Assembly: GCF_032878955.1 (NCBI RefSeq)
Contig: NZ_CP043839.1
Coordinates: forward strand, 2,356,001-2,420,000
DNA from: Butyricimonas paravirosa
GTDB taxonomy: Bacteria; Bacteroidota; Bacteroidia; Bacteroidales; Marinifilaceae
Direction: 5' to 3'
Length of the DNA: 64,000 nucleotides
This document shows positions 33,371 to 43,418 of this stretch, piece after piece (within the stretch, counting starts at the first letter, position 1; every line of letters starts with the position of its first letter). The translations under genes were made by a program, and so were the position numbers. The notes under the pieces are model-generated. The model did no database searches. It was not told the origin of the DNA and saw only the letters and a list, made by a program, of their open reading frames with translations.

Positions 33371-34621
33371 TTATATCTTTACCCGAACCTCCTCTATCCG
33401 GGCGCTCTTGACACTCACAATTTCAAAAGATATATCCTCAATAGAGATCCGTTCCCCCTCTTCCGGAATATCCTCATTGTAATAAAGAATCAACCCGGCC
33501 AAAGTCTCGTACTCCTCGTTCTCCGGAAGATTCAAATCATATTTTTCATTCAGATAATCCACTTCAAGACGGCCGGAGAAAATATATTCATCGGGAGCGA
33601 CCTGTTCTTCTTTCAGATTCAAACGGTCATGCTCATCCTCGATCTCCCCGAATATCTCCTCCATAATATCTTCAATCGTAACCATCCCGGCCGTTATCCC
33701 AAATTCATCAACCACGACCGCCACGCTTTTCTGTTCCTTCGTGAAAAGATTCAACAACCTCAAGGCCGACATAGTTTCGGGAACAATCAATATTTTGCTC
33801 ACCGCTTTCTTCACGGTTTCGGGATGATGAAACAAGGCGGATGAATGTACATAACCGATCACGTTATCAATCGAATCCCGGTAAATCAATATCCGGGACA
33901 ACCCCGTTTTCACAAATAGTTCCCTCAACTCATCCAGACTGCCATCTATCGATAAGGCCACAATATCCGGACGGGGAACAATACATTCCCTCAATTTCAC
34001 TTCCGAAAAATCCAACGCATTCCGGAACAATTTAATATCGTGTTCGTCTTCATTTTCTTCTCCCCCGGTCTCACCCTCTTCTATCAGATTATTTAAATCT
34101 ATCTTGCCAAAAGCCCGGTTTTCCTCTTTATGCGTCAGTTTGCGTCCGGTAAATATCCTCAGCAACAATCCCCCGAACCACACGGAGAAATACGAGATCG
34201 GGAAAAACAGGATATAAAACAAAAATACCGGAATAGCGAATACTCGTAAAAACACATTCGGCCTCAAACGGAACACCGCTTTCGGGAAAAACTCTCCCGT
34301 CACCAGCATGATCAACGTAGAGATCAACGTCACGAGAATCATTCGCAATCCCAGCGAAATCCCGACACCCTCCAACCTAGGATCGAGATAATCGGACATA
34401 AAGATACCGTAAATAACCATCACCACGTTATTCCCTACCAGAATCGTGGTGATATACATTCCCGAATTGGAAACAAAAAGATCGATTAACTTCTGCGTGA
34501 TACCCTTGTTCGATTTATCTATCTCTATCCGAAGTTTATTGGAGGCCATAAAGGCAATTTCCATACCCGAAAAGAATGCAGACAAGACCAAACAGATCAA
34601 TATGGCAACAAATCCTGACAT
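33371..34621 (-). CDS. CNNM/CBS/CorC-domain membrane protein (hemolysin family)
   Basis: A 416-residue protein with an N-terminal CNNM (DUF21) membrane domain (about 1-175, SGMEIAFMASNKLRIE), a CBS pair (about 205-325; VPRPDIVALSIDGSLDEL, FGITAGMVTIEDIMEEIFGEI) and a C-terminal CorC_HlyC domain (about 335-416). The family includes magnesium/cobalt efflux proteins and the gliding-associated GldE. Transport of Mg2+ or Co2+ is likely but not proven. Its start codon directly abuts the lptC stop codon, so it is the last gene of the mfd-side run. Confidence 0.88.
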   Translation of the reverse strand: MSGFVAILICLVLSAFFSGMEIAFMASNKLRIEIDKSNKGITQKLIDLFVSNSGMYITTILVGNNVVMVIYGIFMSDYLDPRLEGVGISLGLRMILVTLISTLIMLVTGEFFPKAVFRLRPNVFLRVFAIPVFLFYILFFPISYFSVWFGGLLLRIFTGRKLTHKEENRAFGKIDLNNLIEEGETGGEENEDEHDIKLFRNALDFSEVKLRECIVPRPDIVALSIDGSLDELRELFVKTGLSRILIYRDSIDNVIGYVHSSALFHHPETVKKAVSKILIVPETMSALRLLNLFTKEQKSVAVVVDEFGITAGMVTIEDIMEEIFGEIEDEHDRLNLKEEQVAPDEYIFSGRLEVDYLNEKYDLNLPENEEYETLAGLILYYNEDIPEEGERISIEDISFEIVSVKSARIEEVRVKI

Positions 34622-35194
34622 TTAAGGTTTATTTTCAATTTCTACCACCCCCGTAATCTTGTTAAAGACCGGGTTTTTCAAGGATTGATCCGACTTGAAA
34701 CCTTTATTCCCCTCTATAATCTGGTCCCCGGAAGTGAGCCGGGAATAGCGATCGGAATAAACGATCTCTTTTTTCATATCCCAGAACATCAGATCGGTTT
34801 CCAACTTCTTCCCCTCGGCATTGATCACGACGACCTCGTTACGCAACTCCCACAGCATTTCGTCTTCCAATTTTTTCGCATATTTCGAGGTAATGGAACC
34901 GACCATGCTACCGTCCTTCTCGTACAACTCCGCATGAATCCCTTTCGGAAATTCATCATATTTCTTGTCATCCTGGTTATACTTATTATAAAGGGGCGTT
35001 ATTACTTTATACTTCAGCAATGCGGAATCGGAATAAAATAACTCCATGTTCTCCCCGGACATTTCAGGCATACCGTTCCGGTTCCCAATCGCATCCACAT
35101 CCTTCATATTCGTTTTACACGAAAAGAGCATTACCGTCCCTAAAGCAAGGACGGTAATGCTTTTTATTTTTAATGCACGATATAGAAATGTCAT
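34622..35194 (-). CDS. lptC: LPS export periplasmic protein LptC
   Basis: A 190-residue lipoprotein-like protein (VMLFSC) with the LptC fold: MSGENMELFYSDSALLKYKVI, EFPKGIHAELYEKDG, SIT-KYAKK, DLMFWDMKKEIVYSD, and IIEGNKGFKSDQSL. LptC passes lipopolysaccharide from the LptBFG extractor to the LptA bridge. ATG 35194 is chosen: it leaves a four-base gap after the TPR gene, while an earlier ATG at 35242 would overlap that gene and spoil the signal peptide. The position between the TPR and CNNM genes is typical of Bacteroidales. Confidence 0.88.
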   Translation of the reverse strand: MTFLYRALKIKSITVLALGTVMLFSCKTNMKDVDAIGNRNGMPEMSGENMELFYSDSALLKYKVITPLYNKYNQDDKKYDEFPKGIHAELYEKDGSMVGSITSKYAKKLEDEMLWELRNEVVVINAEGKKLETDLMFWDMKKEIVYSDRYSRLTSGDQIIEGNKGFKSDQSLKNPVFNKITGVVEIENKP

Positions 35195-35198
35195 GTAT

Positions 35199-36524
35199 CT
35201 AATCTCTAAATCTGGCAGTCGTTGTCTCGTTAATCCATCCACCGACTTTCACGCTTTTCCCTGCCGTAATATCACGGAAGAAAGCCTCGTCCTTCGTCGG
35301 GAAGTGAGGAGAATACCGTTCAATATATTCGTTAGCCTTTCCTGCTACTGATGGATCAACTTGTTTAGCTTTCACAAACTTATCCACGGCAGCCCAGAAT
35401 ACGGTACGTTTGTCGAACTCGTCTCCTTCATAGTCATTGCTACTTACCGCATAAGCCAAACCTATCGTGATGTAAGCATCACCCATATTCGGGTTTGTCT
35501 TCAAAGCATCCAAAGCATATTTTTTGGCTGACGGATAATTCTTCTTTGACAAATACACCTGTGCCAGCTTGTAATTATAATCTGCTTTAGCTTTCGGATC
35601 ATCTGATTTATCAATAGCCTCCTTCAAATATTGCTCGAATTTCGCAATATCTTGTTTTGAAAAGAACATCATAGCCAAACTGTAAGCAGCATCGGCACTC
35701 GGTTCCTGCTGATAAATCTTCTCGGCAACCGTGGCGTACAACGGTAAATCCGTACATTCTCGTCTTCTTAAGATAGAAGAAATTTCTTTCAAAACAGACA
35801 AGCTATCTTTATTCGCCTCGTATTTCTGATTCAACAAACCGGCCAATGTATTACAATCAGCATACCCGGACTCGAAGAAAATGGCATCCAATGCAGATTT
35901 ACATACGGCAAAATTATCACATCCTTTTTCACCCGATGCCAAACGTTTGTCCGCAAAATCAGAGAATTTCATGTACAAATTAATAAATTCCTCCTGAGAT
36001 AACTGATTTTGTTGTACCAACCCACAACCCACTTCAAAAGTGGCATGGATCAACTGTGCCGGAGTACCTTCTCCTTCCAATTCATACGATCTCATCAAAT
36101 TATCAAACCCGGCTTTCAACATATTAATATCCCCATTGGAATATTTCACTTGAGCCATACCTTTTTTCCCAAGAACATATCCTTCACGGCTCCTTTTTCC
36201 CATATATTGAAGACGACGATCGAAAACCATCATTAAAGTATCCACATACTCCTTCTTTTTCGTCTTCTGGATCATGAACTCAATAATATCTTCCCCCCGG
36301 ATATAGGTATTTAATTGAAATGCAGGTGCGTTCAAGAAAACGTATCTCCAAGAGGGTAACGCTTCTTCGTAATTTTTCTGTTTCCAGTATTCCGTGTACA
36401 GAGAAGCATTCAGAATGGTATTCGCACTATCCAATCCGTACTGAGACTCCAACGTTTGCGCTTTTGTCGGTAGAATGAATAGAAACATCCCAAATGCTAT
36501 AACAGCAATCTTTTTCATGGTCAT
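35199..36524 (-). CDS. Exported TPR-repeat protein
   Basis: A 441-residue protein with a signal peptide (cleavage near TKAQT, residue 22) and several tetratricopeptide repeats, clearest at about 270-390 (DAAYSLAMMFFSKQDIAKFEQYLKEA, YNYKLAQVYLSKKNYPSAKKYALDAL, GDAYITIGLAYAV). The C-terminal ITAGKSVKVGGWINETTTARFR is conserved among Bacteroidales relatives. It probably scaffolds an envelope complex. Its place between coaX and lptC is a conserved order in the group. ATG at 36518 is an equally possible start. Confidence 0.8.
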   Translation of the reverse strand: MTMKKIAVIAFGMFLFILPTKAQTLESQYGLDSANTILNASLYTEYWKQKNYEEALPSWRYVFLNAPAFQLNTYIRGEDIIEFMIQKTKKKEYVDTLMMVFDRRLQYMGKRSREGYVLGKKGMAQVKYSNGDINMLKAGFDNLMRSYELEGEGTPAQLIHATFEVGCGLVQQNQLSQEEFINLYMKFSDFADKRLASGEKGCDNFAVCKSALDAIFFESGYADCNTLAGLLNQKYEANKDSLSVLKEISSILRRRECTDLPLYATVAEKIYQQEPSADAAYSLAMMFFSKQDIAKFEQYLKEAIDKSDDPKAKADYNYKLAQVYLSKKNYPSAKKYALDALKTNPNMGDAYITIGLAYAVSSNDYEGDEFDKRTVFWAAVDKFVKAKQVDPSVAGKANEYIERYSPHFPTKDEAFFRDITAGKSVKVGGWINETTTARFRD

Positions 36525-36640
36525 CCCTTTTATTTAAGTTAGTTCGAATAAGTTTTTTTTCATCATAGCCAGTCCACCCACGTGAGGACTATCGCAAAAT
36601 TACCACTATTTCTTTAAAACGGAAATGTTTCACATATTTT

Positions 36641-37378
36641 TCATGTATAATTAACCGTTTTTTGGTATTCTAAAATTCTGTTTAAACCAGTGATCACTAA
36701 CTTGTCTTCAAAAAAAACCGTCCGTTTCAACGTTTTTCTCAGATATTCACTTCCGCCACCCGTTATAATTACCGCAGCATGGGGATTATTTCGGAGCAAC
36801 TCATCTATATACCCTCTTACTTCAAAAAGTATACCATTCATCACCCCGTTCAAAATTGCATCATGCGTGTTCTTCCCGACATACCCGTGTTCCATGGAAC
36901 ACTTCACCAACGGAAGACTCGCAGTAAACTCGTTTAGCGCTCGGAAACGAATACCTAGCCCCGGAGAAATATTCCCTCCCCGGAACTCCCCGTCCGCACT
37001 GACAAAATCATACGTGATCGCCGTACCGGAATCAATCACCAGCAACTCCCGGCCCGGAAAAAGGAATGCCCCGCCCACACAACCGGCAATCCGGTCAACA
37101 CCCAAGGTCTTCGGGGTATCATATCCCAAGCGTATCGGCAAAGGGATTTCCGACGACACTTCACAAAAGAAAGTGGAAACCTCACGCAATCTTTCCCGAA
37201 CTTCCGCCGAGATAGCTCCCGTGCTTGACAAAATCAAGTTTACTTCCTTCCCGCTTTTTCGGTAAGTCGTCGCCAGATCATATACTTCCGGTAATCCCAA
37301 TCCACACTCCACCCAATCGCCCTCGTCAAAAACGGCGTACTTGGTTCGTGTATTTCCAATATCAACAATTAGATTCAT
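36641..37378 (-). CDS. coaX: Type III pantothenate kinase
   Basis: A 245-residue kinase for the first step of coenzyme A synthesis. It shows the ASKHA-fold motifs: DIGNTRTKYAVF (6-17), GVDRIAGCVGG, VIDSGTAITYDFV and ITGGGSEYL. The length is normal. It starts three bases before the mfd stop codon in the direction of transcription, so the two are cotranscribed, and is followed after 116 bases by the TPR gene. Confidence 0.95.
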   Translation of the reverse strand: MNLIVDIGNTRTKYAVFDEGDWVECGLGLPEVYDLATTYRKSGKEVNLILSSTGAISAEVRERLREVSTFFCEVSSEIPLPIRLGYDTPKTLGVDRIAGCVGGAFLFPGRELLVIDSGTAITYDFVSADGEFRGGNISPGLGIRFRALNEFTASLPLVKCSMEHGYVGKNTHDAILNGVMNGILFEVRGYIDELLRNNPHAAVIITGGGSEYLRKTLKRTVFFEDKLVITGLNRILEYQKTVNYT

Positions 37379-37381
37379 AGC

Positions 37382-40300
37382 TTAATTATTACCATAAGCA
37401 AAGTCCCGCATCTCCCGCGTAATTTCCGATACCCGATTAATATCGACAATACTCGTGAAAACCAGACTCAACTTATCATTCTTTTCGCTGATCTTGCAAG
37501 GGATCACCTGTTTCTGTATAAATTTCAATAACTCGCTAAACACGGGAGAGGCATAGAATGGCGAATTCTGATCACTGATAAAATAAACAATCATCTTGTT
37601 ATTCTTCACCATCAACCGCTCGATTCCCAAGTCTATACATCTCTGACGAATTCGGACCACTTCCATCAACCCGCCAACCGAAGCCGGAATCTCGCCAAAA
37701 CGGTCTTTCATCTCTATCTCGAAACGCTGCAAAGCCTCTTCGTTCGCAATATTATCCAACTCCCGGTACAAGCGGATTCGTTCGCTCACGTTCTCCACGT
37801 AAGTATCGGGAATCAACAAAGCAAAATCCGTGTCGATCACGCAATCCGTGGCGAACGCCATCGGCTCATCCGGATGCTCCTTCTGTAATTCGGGGAATTC
37901 CTCGTCCCTCAATTCCACTAACGCCTCGTTCAGAATTCTTTGATAGGTCTCGTACCCCACTTCTGCAATAAAACCGGATTGCTCTCCCCCTAAAATATTC
38001 CCGGCCCCACGAATATCCAAATCCTGCATGGCAATATTGAACCCACTCCCCAAGCCGCTGAAATCCTCGATCGCTTTCAACCGCCTCCGGGCATCCGCAT
38101 TCACTAATTCCAAAGGCGGGGCCAGCAAATAACAAAAAGCCTTCCGGTTGGAACGTCCCACCCGTCCCCGCAACTGGTGTAAATCACTCAACCCGTAATT
38201 CTGGGCCTGATTAATAATAATAGTATTCGCATTAGGAATATCCAACCCCGACTCCACGATCGTCGTGGCAATCAACACGTCGTAATCTCCCCGCACGAAA
38301 TCATGCATCACCGTCTCCAACTCCTCCCCGCCCATCTGCCCGTGTCCCACGCAACTCTTGATGCCGGGAATCAGACGATGAATCATATATTGAATATCCC
38401 GGATATTATCCACCCGGTTATGAATAAAAAACACCTGTCCCCCACGGCTCACCTCGTAAGAAATCGCATCCTTAATCACTTTCTCGTCAAAACGATGTAA
38501 CTCCGTCACGATCGGGTAACGATTAGGCGGGGCCGTACGGATAATCGACATATCCCTCGCCCCCATCAACGAAAATTGCAACGTCCGCGGGATCGGTGTC
38601 GCCGTCATAGTAATAGTATCCACGTTCAATTTCAAACGTTTCAACTTCTCCTTCACCGCCACCCCAAACTTCTGCTCCTCATCAATCACTAGCAAACCGA
38701 GGTCCTTAAATTTTATATCATTACTTGTCAAACGATGCGTCCCGATGATAATATCCACCTTCCCCGTTTCCAAATCTTTCAAAATCCGCTTAATATCGGC
38801 ACTCTTTTTCATCCGACTGATATACTCGATCCGGCAAGGCATCCCCTCCAGACGTTTCTTGAAAGTATTATAATGTTGATAAGCCAAAACCGTCGTCGGC
38901 ACTAACACGGCCACCTGCTTACTATCAGCCACCGCCTTGAATGCCGCACGAATAGCGACTTCCGTTTTTCCGAATCCCACGTCCCCGCAAACCAGACGAT
39001 CCATCACGTGAGGACTCTCCATGTCCGCTTTCACCGCCTCGATCGCCTTCATCTGATCCGGCGTTTCCTCGTACATAAAGGATGCCTCCATCTCGTCCTG
39101 CAAGAAACTATCTTTCGAGAATGCATAAGCCTCCTCCCGCCTGCGTTTGGCATACAGGGCTATTAACTCCCGGGCAATATCCTTTACCCTCGACTTGGTT
39201 CGCTGTTTTAATTTATTCCAGGCCTCCCCGCCCAACTTACTCACGGTTGGCGGTTCACCATCCTTCCCCTTATACTTGGAAATTTTATGCAATGAATGGA
39301 GACTCACGTACAATTCGGAATTATTCTTATATACCAAACGTATGGCCTCCTGAATCTTCCCGTCATTATCAATCTTCGTCAACCCACCGAAACGCCCGAT
39401 CCCGTGATCTATATGCACTACGTAATCACCTGGATGCAGGTTCTGCAACTCGCTGATCGTGATGGACTCCCGCCCTTTCCGGATCTGCGAAGTCTTCAAA
39501 CGGTATTTCTGGTAACGATCGAAAATCTGATGCTCCGTGTAAATACACACCTTGATCTGGGCATCACTGAACCCCTCGTGAATCGTTCCCTCCACGGGGA
39601 CAAAATTCACCTCATGCCCCTTGTCCGAGAAAATATCCCGCAATCGCTGGAGCTGCATATCGTTCGTAGAACAAAGATAAACCGTGTAGCGATCCATCTG
39701 CTTGTCTAGCAAATGCTCTGCCAGCAAATCGAACTGCTTGTTCACGGCCGGTTGCACCTCCGCCTCCAAGCGAATCACCTCACCCCGGAAAAACAACTCC
39801 GGTCCCCACTCCACCACACTGTTCCCCTCGATCGTCCGGAACAAACTATCCGACGTGATTAGGAACTCCCCGGCATCCAGCTCTTTTAACGAATTCATGC
39901 GGTCATGAATCAACAAGGAATTTTTCATCCACCAAGTGGCCTCTTTCCCAAGAAACTCGGTCAATCCCACGTTATCATTCTTATCCGTTGACTCACTCAA
40001 ATCGGGTACGATCACCACCTTGTCAATCAACTGCTCGGAAAGCTGTGTTTCCACATCGAAATAACGAATACTTTCCACCTCGTCCCCGAAAAAATCTATT
40101 CGTACCGGACGTTCTTCCGCGAAAGAATAGACATCCACGATACTTCCCCGGATAGAAAACTGACCGGGTTCATACACGAAATCATTCCGTTCGAAACCGT
40201 ACTCTCCCAACAACGACTCCAAAAACGTTATCGACAGCTTGTTACCCTTGATCACAGGCATCGACATATCGGCCAACATCTTCTTGCTCACCACCTTCTC

Positions 40301-40687
40301 GGCCATCGCCTCCGTGTAAGTGACCACCATCCCTACCTCCTTTGCCGTCAAGGCATTCAGCACCTCTGTTCGAACCAGGATTGAATCGTTATCTTTATCT
40401 TCAAAATTACCGGAACGCCGAAACGAGGAAGGCAGAAAACGCACGTTCTCCTCGTCATAAAACGTCAACAAATCATTGTAGAAATAAGCTGCCTCCTCCT
40501 TGTCGTTCAACACGAAAAGCTGTAATCCCTTCATTTCCCGTCCCACAGCGGCCGCAATAAAAGCCACGAGCGAACCGATCCCGTTCTCCAACTTTATCTT
40601 TGTCCTCGTCTGCTTACGCAGCCGATTGGCAATTTTCTGAACAACAGGATGATCTTGAAATAAATCTAATAACTCTTTTGCTTCCAA
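37382..40687 (-). CDS. mfd: Transcription-repair coupling factor
   Basis: A 1101-residue DNA translocase that removes stalled RNA polymerase and recruits UvrA. Domains in order: UvrB-homology region (about 1-330), RNA-polymerase-interacting CarD-like domain (about 425-495; HPGDYVVHIDHGIGRF), RecG-like helicase core with Walker A CGDVGFGKTEVAIR and VIDEEQKFGV, helicase C with QLRGRVGRSNRKAFCYLL, and the TRCF C-terminal domain. All parts are intact. A strong terminator upstream separates it from queA. Confidence 0.97.
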   Translation of the reverse strand: MEAKELLDLFQDHPVVQKIANRLRKQTRTKIKLENGIGSLVAFIAAAVGREMKGLQLFVLNDKEEAAYFYNDLLTFYDEENVRFLPSSFRRSGNFEDKDNDSILVRTEVLNALTAKEVGMVVTYTEAMAEKVVSKKMLADMSMPVIKGNKLSITFLESLLGEYGFERNDFVYEPGQFSIRGSIVDVYSFAEERPVRIDFFGDEVESIRYFDVETQLSEQLIDKVVIVPDLSESTDKNDNVGLTEFLGKEATWWMKNSLLIHDRMNSLKELDAGEFLITSDSLFRTIEGNSVVEWGPELFFRGEVIRLEAEVQPAVNKQFDLLAEHLLDKQMDRYTVYLCSTNDMQLQRLRDIFSDKGHEVNFVPVEGTIHEGFSDAQIKVCIYTEHQIFDRYQKYRLKTSQIRKGRESITISELQNLHPGDYVVHIDHGIGRFGGLTKIDNDGKIQEAIRLVYKNNSELYVSLHSLHKISKYKGKDGEPPTVSKLGGEAWNKLKQRTKSRVKDIARELIALYAKRRREEAYAFSKDSFLQDEMEASFMYEETPDQMKAIEAVKADMESPHVMDRLVCGDVGFGKTEVAIRAAFKAVADSKQVAVLVPTTVLAYQHYNTFKKRLEGMPCRIEYISRMKKSADIKRILKDLETGKVDIIIGTHRLTSNDIKFKDLGLLVIDEEQKFGVAVKEKLKRLKLNVDTITMTATPIPRTLQFSLMGARDMSIIRTAPPNRYPIVTELHRFDEKVIKDAISYEVSRGGQVFFIHNRVDNIRDIQYMIHRLIPGIKSCVGHGQMGGEELETVMHDFVRGDYDVLIATTIVESGLDIPNANTIIINQAQNYGLSDLHQLRGRVGRSNRKAFCYLLAPPLELVNADARRRLKAIEDFSGLGSGFNIAMQDLDIRGAGNILGGEQSGFIAEVGYETYQRILNEALVELRDEEFPELQKEHPDEPMAFATDCVIDTDFALLIPDTYVENVSERIRLYRELDNIANEEALQRFEIEMKDRFGEIPASVGGLMEVVRIRQRCIDLGIERLMVKNNKMIVYFISDQNSPFYASPVFSELLKFIQKQVIPCKISEKNDKLSLVFTSIVDINRVSEITREMRDFAYGNN

Positions 40688-40703
40688 ATCTTTGTCCCTT
40701 TAT

Positions 40704-40734
40704 CAAAAAAACGGCATACCTTTCAGCATACCGT
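40704..40734 (-). terminator. Terminator of the ftsX-queA run
   Basis: A 10-bp stem with G-T pairs (40711-40734, loop GAAA on the minus strand) followed by T7. It lies 24 bases past the queA stop codon and before mfd. Confidence 0.75.
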
Positions 40735-40757
40735 CTTCAACCCTCAGGTTCTATATT

Positions 40758-41807
40758 TTAAATGATAAGCATGGCATCGCCATAAGTACCAAAACGATAT
40801 TTCTCCTTAACCGCCTGATTATACGCTTCCATGACGTGTTCATACCCACCGAAGGCCGCCACCATCATCAATAACGTTGAATAAGGCAAATGAAAATTGG
40901 AAATGAAAGCATCCGGCACGCTGAAATCATACGGGGGAAAGATAAACTTGTTCGTCCACCCTTCAAACTCGGTCAACCGTCCTTTCGTGGTCACACAGCT
41001 CTCCAACGTACGTACCACCGTCGTACCCACGGCACAAATTTTATGCTTTTCATCTTTTGCGTCATTCACGATTTTCACCGTTTCCGGTGTCACGAAGATT
41101 TGTTCCGAATCCATCTTGTGTTTCGTCAAATCCTCTACATCCACCTCCCGGAAGTTCCCCAAACCGACGTGTAACGTGATATAAGCGAAATCAATCCCCT
41201 TAATCTCCATCCGTTTCATCAACTCGCGGCTAAAATGCATACCCGCAGTCGGGGCTGCCACCGCACCTTCATGCCGGGCAAAAATAGTTTGGTAATTCTC
41301 GGCATCCTCCGGTTCCACCTTCCGGTTAATAAAACGAGGAAGCGGGGTTTCGCCCAACGCATACAATTCCTTCTTGAACTCGTCATATTCACCATCGAAC
41401 AAGAAACGTAAAGTTCTCCCGCGAGAAGTGGTATTATCAATGACCTCTGCCACCATGCTATCATCTTCACCGAAATACAACTTATTCCCGATACGTATTT
41501 TCCGAGCCGGATCAACCAGTACATCCCAGATACGCAATTCCGGGTTCAACTCTCTCAGCAAAAACACCTCGATCTCCGCCCCGGTTTTTTCCTTGTTTCC
41601 ATATAACCTCGCCGGGAACACCTTGGAATCGTTAAAAACGAACACATCCTTTTCATCAAAATAATCAATCACATCTTTAAATACCTTGTGTTCAATCTTC
41701 CCGGTTTTCCGATCCAGAACCATCAACCGGGCTTCATCCCGGTTAGGCGTCGGATGTAACGCAATCAACTCCGGCGGCAACTTATATTTAAACTTAGATA
41801 ATTTCAT
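40758..41807 (-). CDS. queA: S-adenosylmethionine:tRNA ribosyltransferase-isomerase
   Basis: A 349-residue enzyme that builds epoxyqueuosine on tRNA during queuosine synthesis. Conserved features include FKYKLPPELIALHPTPNRDEARLMVLDR, DVFVFNDSKVFPARLYG, EGAVAAPTAGMHFS and HVGLGNFREV, and FISNFHLPYSTLLMMVAAFGG near the end. The length is typical. It is the last gene of the ftsX-DUF3098-uppP-truB-queA run, 38 bases after truB. Confidence 0.97.
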   Translation of the reverse strand: MKLSKFKYKLPPELIALHPTPNRDEARLMVLDRKTGKIEHKVFKDVIDYFDEKDVFVFNDSKVFPARLYGNKEKTGAEIEVFLLRELNPELRIWDVLVDPARKIRIGNKLYFGEDDSMVAEVIDNTTSRGRTLRFLFDGEYDEFKKELYALGETPLPRFINRKVEPEDAENYQTIFARHEGAVAAPTAGMHFSRELMKRMEIKGIDFAYITLHVGLGNFREVDVEDLTKHKMDSEQIFVTPETVKIVNDAKDEKHKICAVGTTVVRTLESCVTTKGRLTEFEGWTNKFIFPPYDFSVPDAFISNFHLPYSTLLMMVAAFGGYEHVMEAYNQAVKEKYRFGTYGDAMLII

Positions 41808-41845
41808 GTTGAATAATGTTTATATATTAATCAAATCTTGCTAAA

Positions 41846-42562
41846 TTACAAATTTTCCTGTAAAACTCCAATAATTTCATCCATTTTAAACCCATCTTCC
41901 ACCCGGAAGTCTCCTACACGGGTTCTTCTTAGAGCTGACAGATGCGAACCGCTCCCGCAGGCTTTTCCCAGATCATGAGCCAGCGAACGGATGTACGTCC
42001 CCTTGCTACACACGATCCGGAGTTCCACTATTGGAAGTTCCACTTTCAATATTTCAATCTCCCGAACCATCACCTTCCGGCTCTTCATCTCCACCTCGTC
42101 CCCTCGGCGAGCCATCTCGTACGCCCGGACCCCGTCAACACGGACGGCCGAATAAGAAGGCGGGAACTGTTCAATCTCCCCGATAAACTGCTGGACCGCC
42201 CGCTCCAAACAGGCTCGATCCACTTGTTCATACGAAAACTCTTCGTCAAAAGATGTCTCCAAATCATAAGAAGGAGTCGTATGTCCGAAAGTAATTTCCG
42301 CCACGTACTCTTTCTCCTGCCCCATATACTCCTCGATCTTCTTTGTCTCCTTCCCCACACAAATAATCACCACACCCGATGCCAAAGGATCCAACGTCCC
42401 TGCGTGCCCCACTTTTATCTTCCCGTATCCTTTTCTCAAGCAAATACGAACTTTGTTCACCACGTCAAACGATGTCCAGCGCAATGGCTTATCGACCACG
42501 AACACCGCTCCTGCCCGAAAATCCTCTCCTTCTCTAAAAAAAATATTACCCCACTTGCTCAT
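41846..42562 (-). CDS. truB: tRNA pseudouridine(55) synthase
   Basis: A 238-residue pseudouridine synthase acting on U55 of tRNA. The catalytic aspartate is Asp58 in VGHAGTLDPLASG. YGKIKVGH, PSYSAVRVDGVRAYEMAR and CSKGTYIRSLAHDLG are also conserved. ATG 42562 (MSKWGN) is chosen because it overlaps the uppP stop in a TAATG junction and matches the family N-terminus; an earlier ATG at 42616 would lie inside uppP. Confidence 0.95.
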   Translation of the reverse strand: MSKWGNIFFREGEDFRAGAVFVVDKPLRWTSFDVVNKVRICLRKGYGKIKVGHAGTLDPLASGVVIICVGKETKKIEEYMGQEKEYVAEITFGHTTPSYDLETSFDEEFSYEQVDRACLERAVQQFIGEIEQFPPSYSAVRVDGVRAYEMARRGDEVEMKSRKVMVREIEILKVELPIVELRIVCSKGTYIRSLAHDLGKACGSGSHLSALRRTRVGDFRVEDGFKMDEIIGVLQENL

Positions 42563-43350
42563 TATCCTAAAACAATCGTCAATATACCCGCAATAGCGCA
42601 ATAAAGAGCGAACCAAATCAACTTACCCTTTTTCACGATATTAATCATCCAGCGACAAGCAATACATCCCGAGATAAAAGCTGCCGCAAATCCAACCAAT
42701 AGTGATACGGTCGAAATACCACTTGCTTCTGCCGAGAACCCGCCTTTCATCAGATCCAGAAAAGCCTCCCCCAGAATAGGAATCAATACCATCAAAAAAG
42801 AGAACTTGGCCACCGCCTCCTTCTTGTTACCCAACAATATCCCGGTAGCAATAGTCGAACCGGAACGAGACAAGCCAGGCAACACGGCACATGCTTGCGC
42901 CAATCCGATCACGAACGCATCCCGATACGAGATTTTCTCTTTCACCCGGGGTTTAGCGTAATAAGCGAACGACAACAACACCGCCGTTACCAGCAACATA
43001 CACCCCACGACCGTCAATCCCGAACCAAATAACGCCTCCACGTAATCCTTGAAACAAAATCCCACGATAGCCACCGGTATCATGGAAAGAAATATCTTTA
43101 GCACGTAGGCCATCTCATCATTATACTTGAACGTGAAAAAGCCCTTGAACAACACGGACACTTCCTTCCACAAAATCACGATCGTACTACAAACCGTCGC
43201 AGCATGAACCGCCACGGCAAACGTTAAATTCTCCTCTCCTTCTAACCCGAAAAGAGCGCTAAAAATCTGTAAATGCCCGGAACTACTCACCGGCAAAAAT
43301 TCTGTAAGCCCCTGGATGATACCAAGCACCAATGCCTCAAACCACTCCAT
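42562..43350 (-). CDS. uppP: Undecaprenyl-diphosphate phosphatase
   Basis: A 262-residue inner-membrane enzyme that recycles the lipid carrier for peptidoglycan and surface polysaccharides; overproduction gives bacitracin resistance. The BacA/UppP motifs are clear: GLTEFLPVSSSGH (15-27) and LPGLSRSGSTIATGI. About eight membrane segments are present. It overlaps truB by one base. AATTGAAA-type repeats lie just upstream of its start. Confidence 0.96.
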   Translation of the reverse strand: MEWFEALVLGIIQGLTEFLPVSSSGHLQIFSALFGLEGEENLTFAVAVHAATVCSTIVILWKEVSVLFKGFFTFKYNDEMAYVLKIFLSMIPVAIVGFCFKDYVEALFGSGLTVVGCMLLVTAVLLSFAYYAKPRVKEKISYRDAFVIGLAQACAVLPGLSRSGSTIATGILLGNKKEAVAKFSFLMVLIPILGEAFLDLMKGGFSAEASGISTVSLLVGFAAAFISGCIACRWMINIVKKGKLIWFALYCAIAGILTIVLG

Positions 43351-43355
43351 CTATG

Positions 43356-43387
43356 AATTGAAAATTGAGAATTGAAAATTGAAAATG
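43356..43387. repeat. AATTGAAA short tandem repeat
   Basis: About four imperfect copies of the 7-8 base unit AATTGA(A/G)A lie directly upstream of the uppP start codon. The same unit occurs twice at 19983-20000, again just ahead of a start codon (DUF3109 gene). Confidence 0.6.
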
Positions 43388-43418
43388 CACGCACGTCAAT
43401 ATTCAATTACATTAATAT

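Noticed and set aside
41942..42604. 220-residue frame opposite truB
   Set aside because: It spans truB and the uppP junction on the other strand and shows no coding features.
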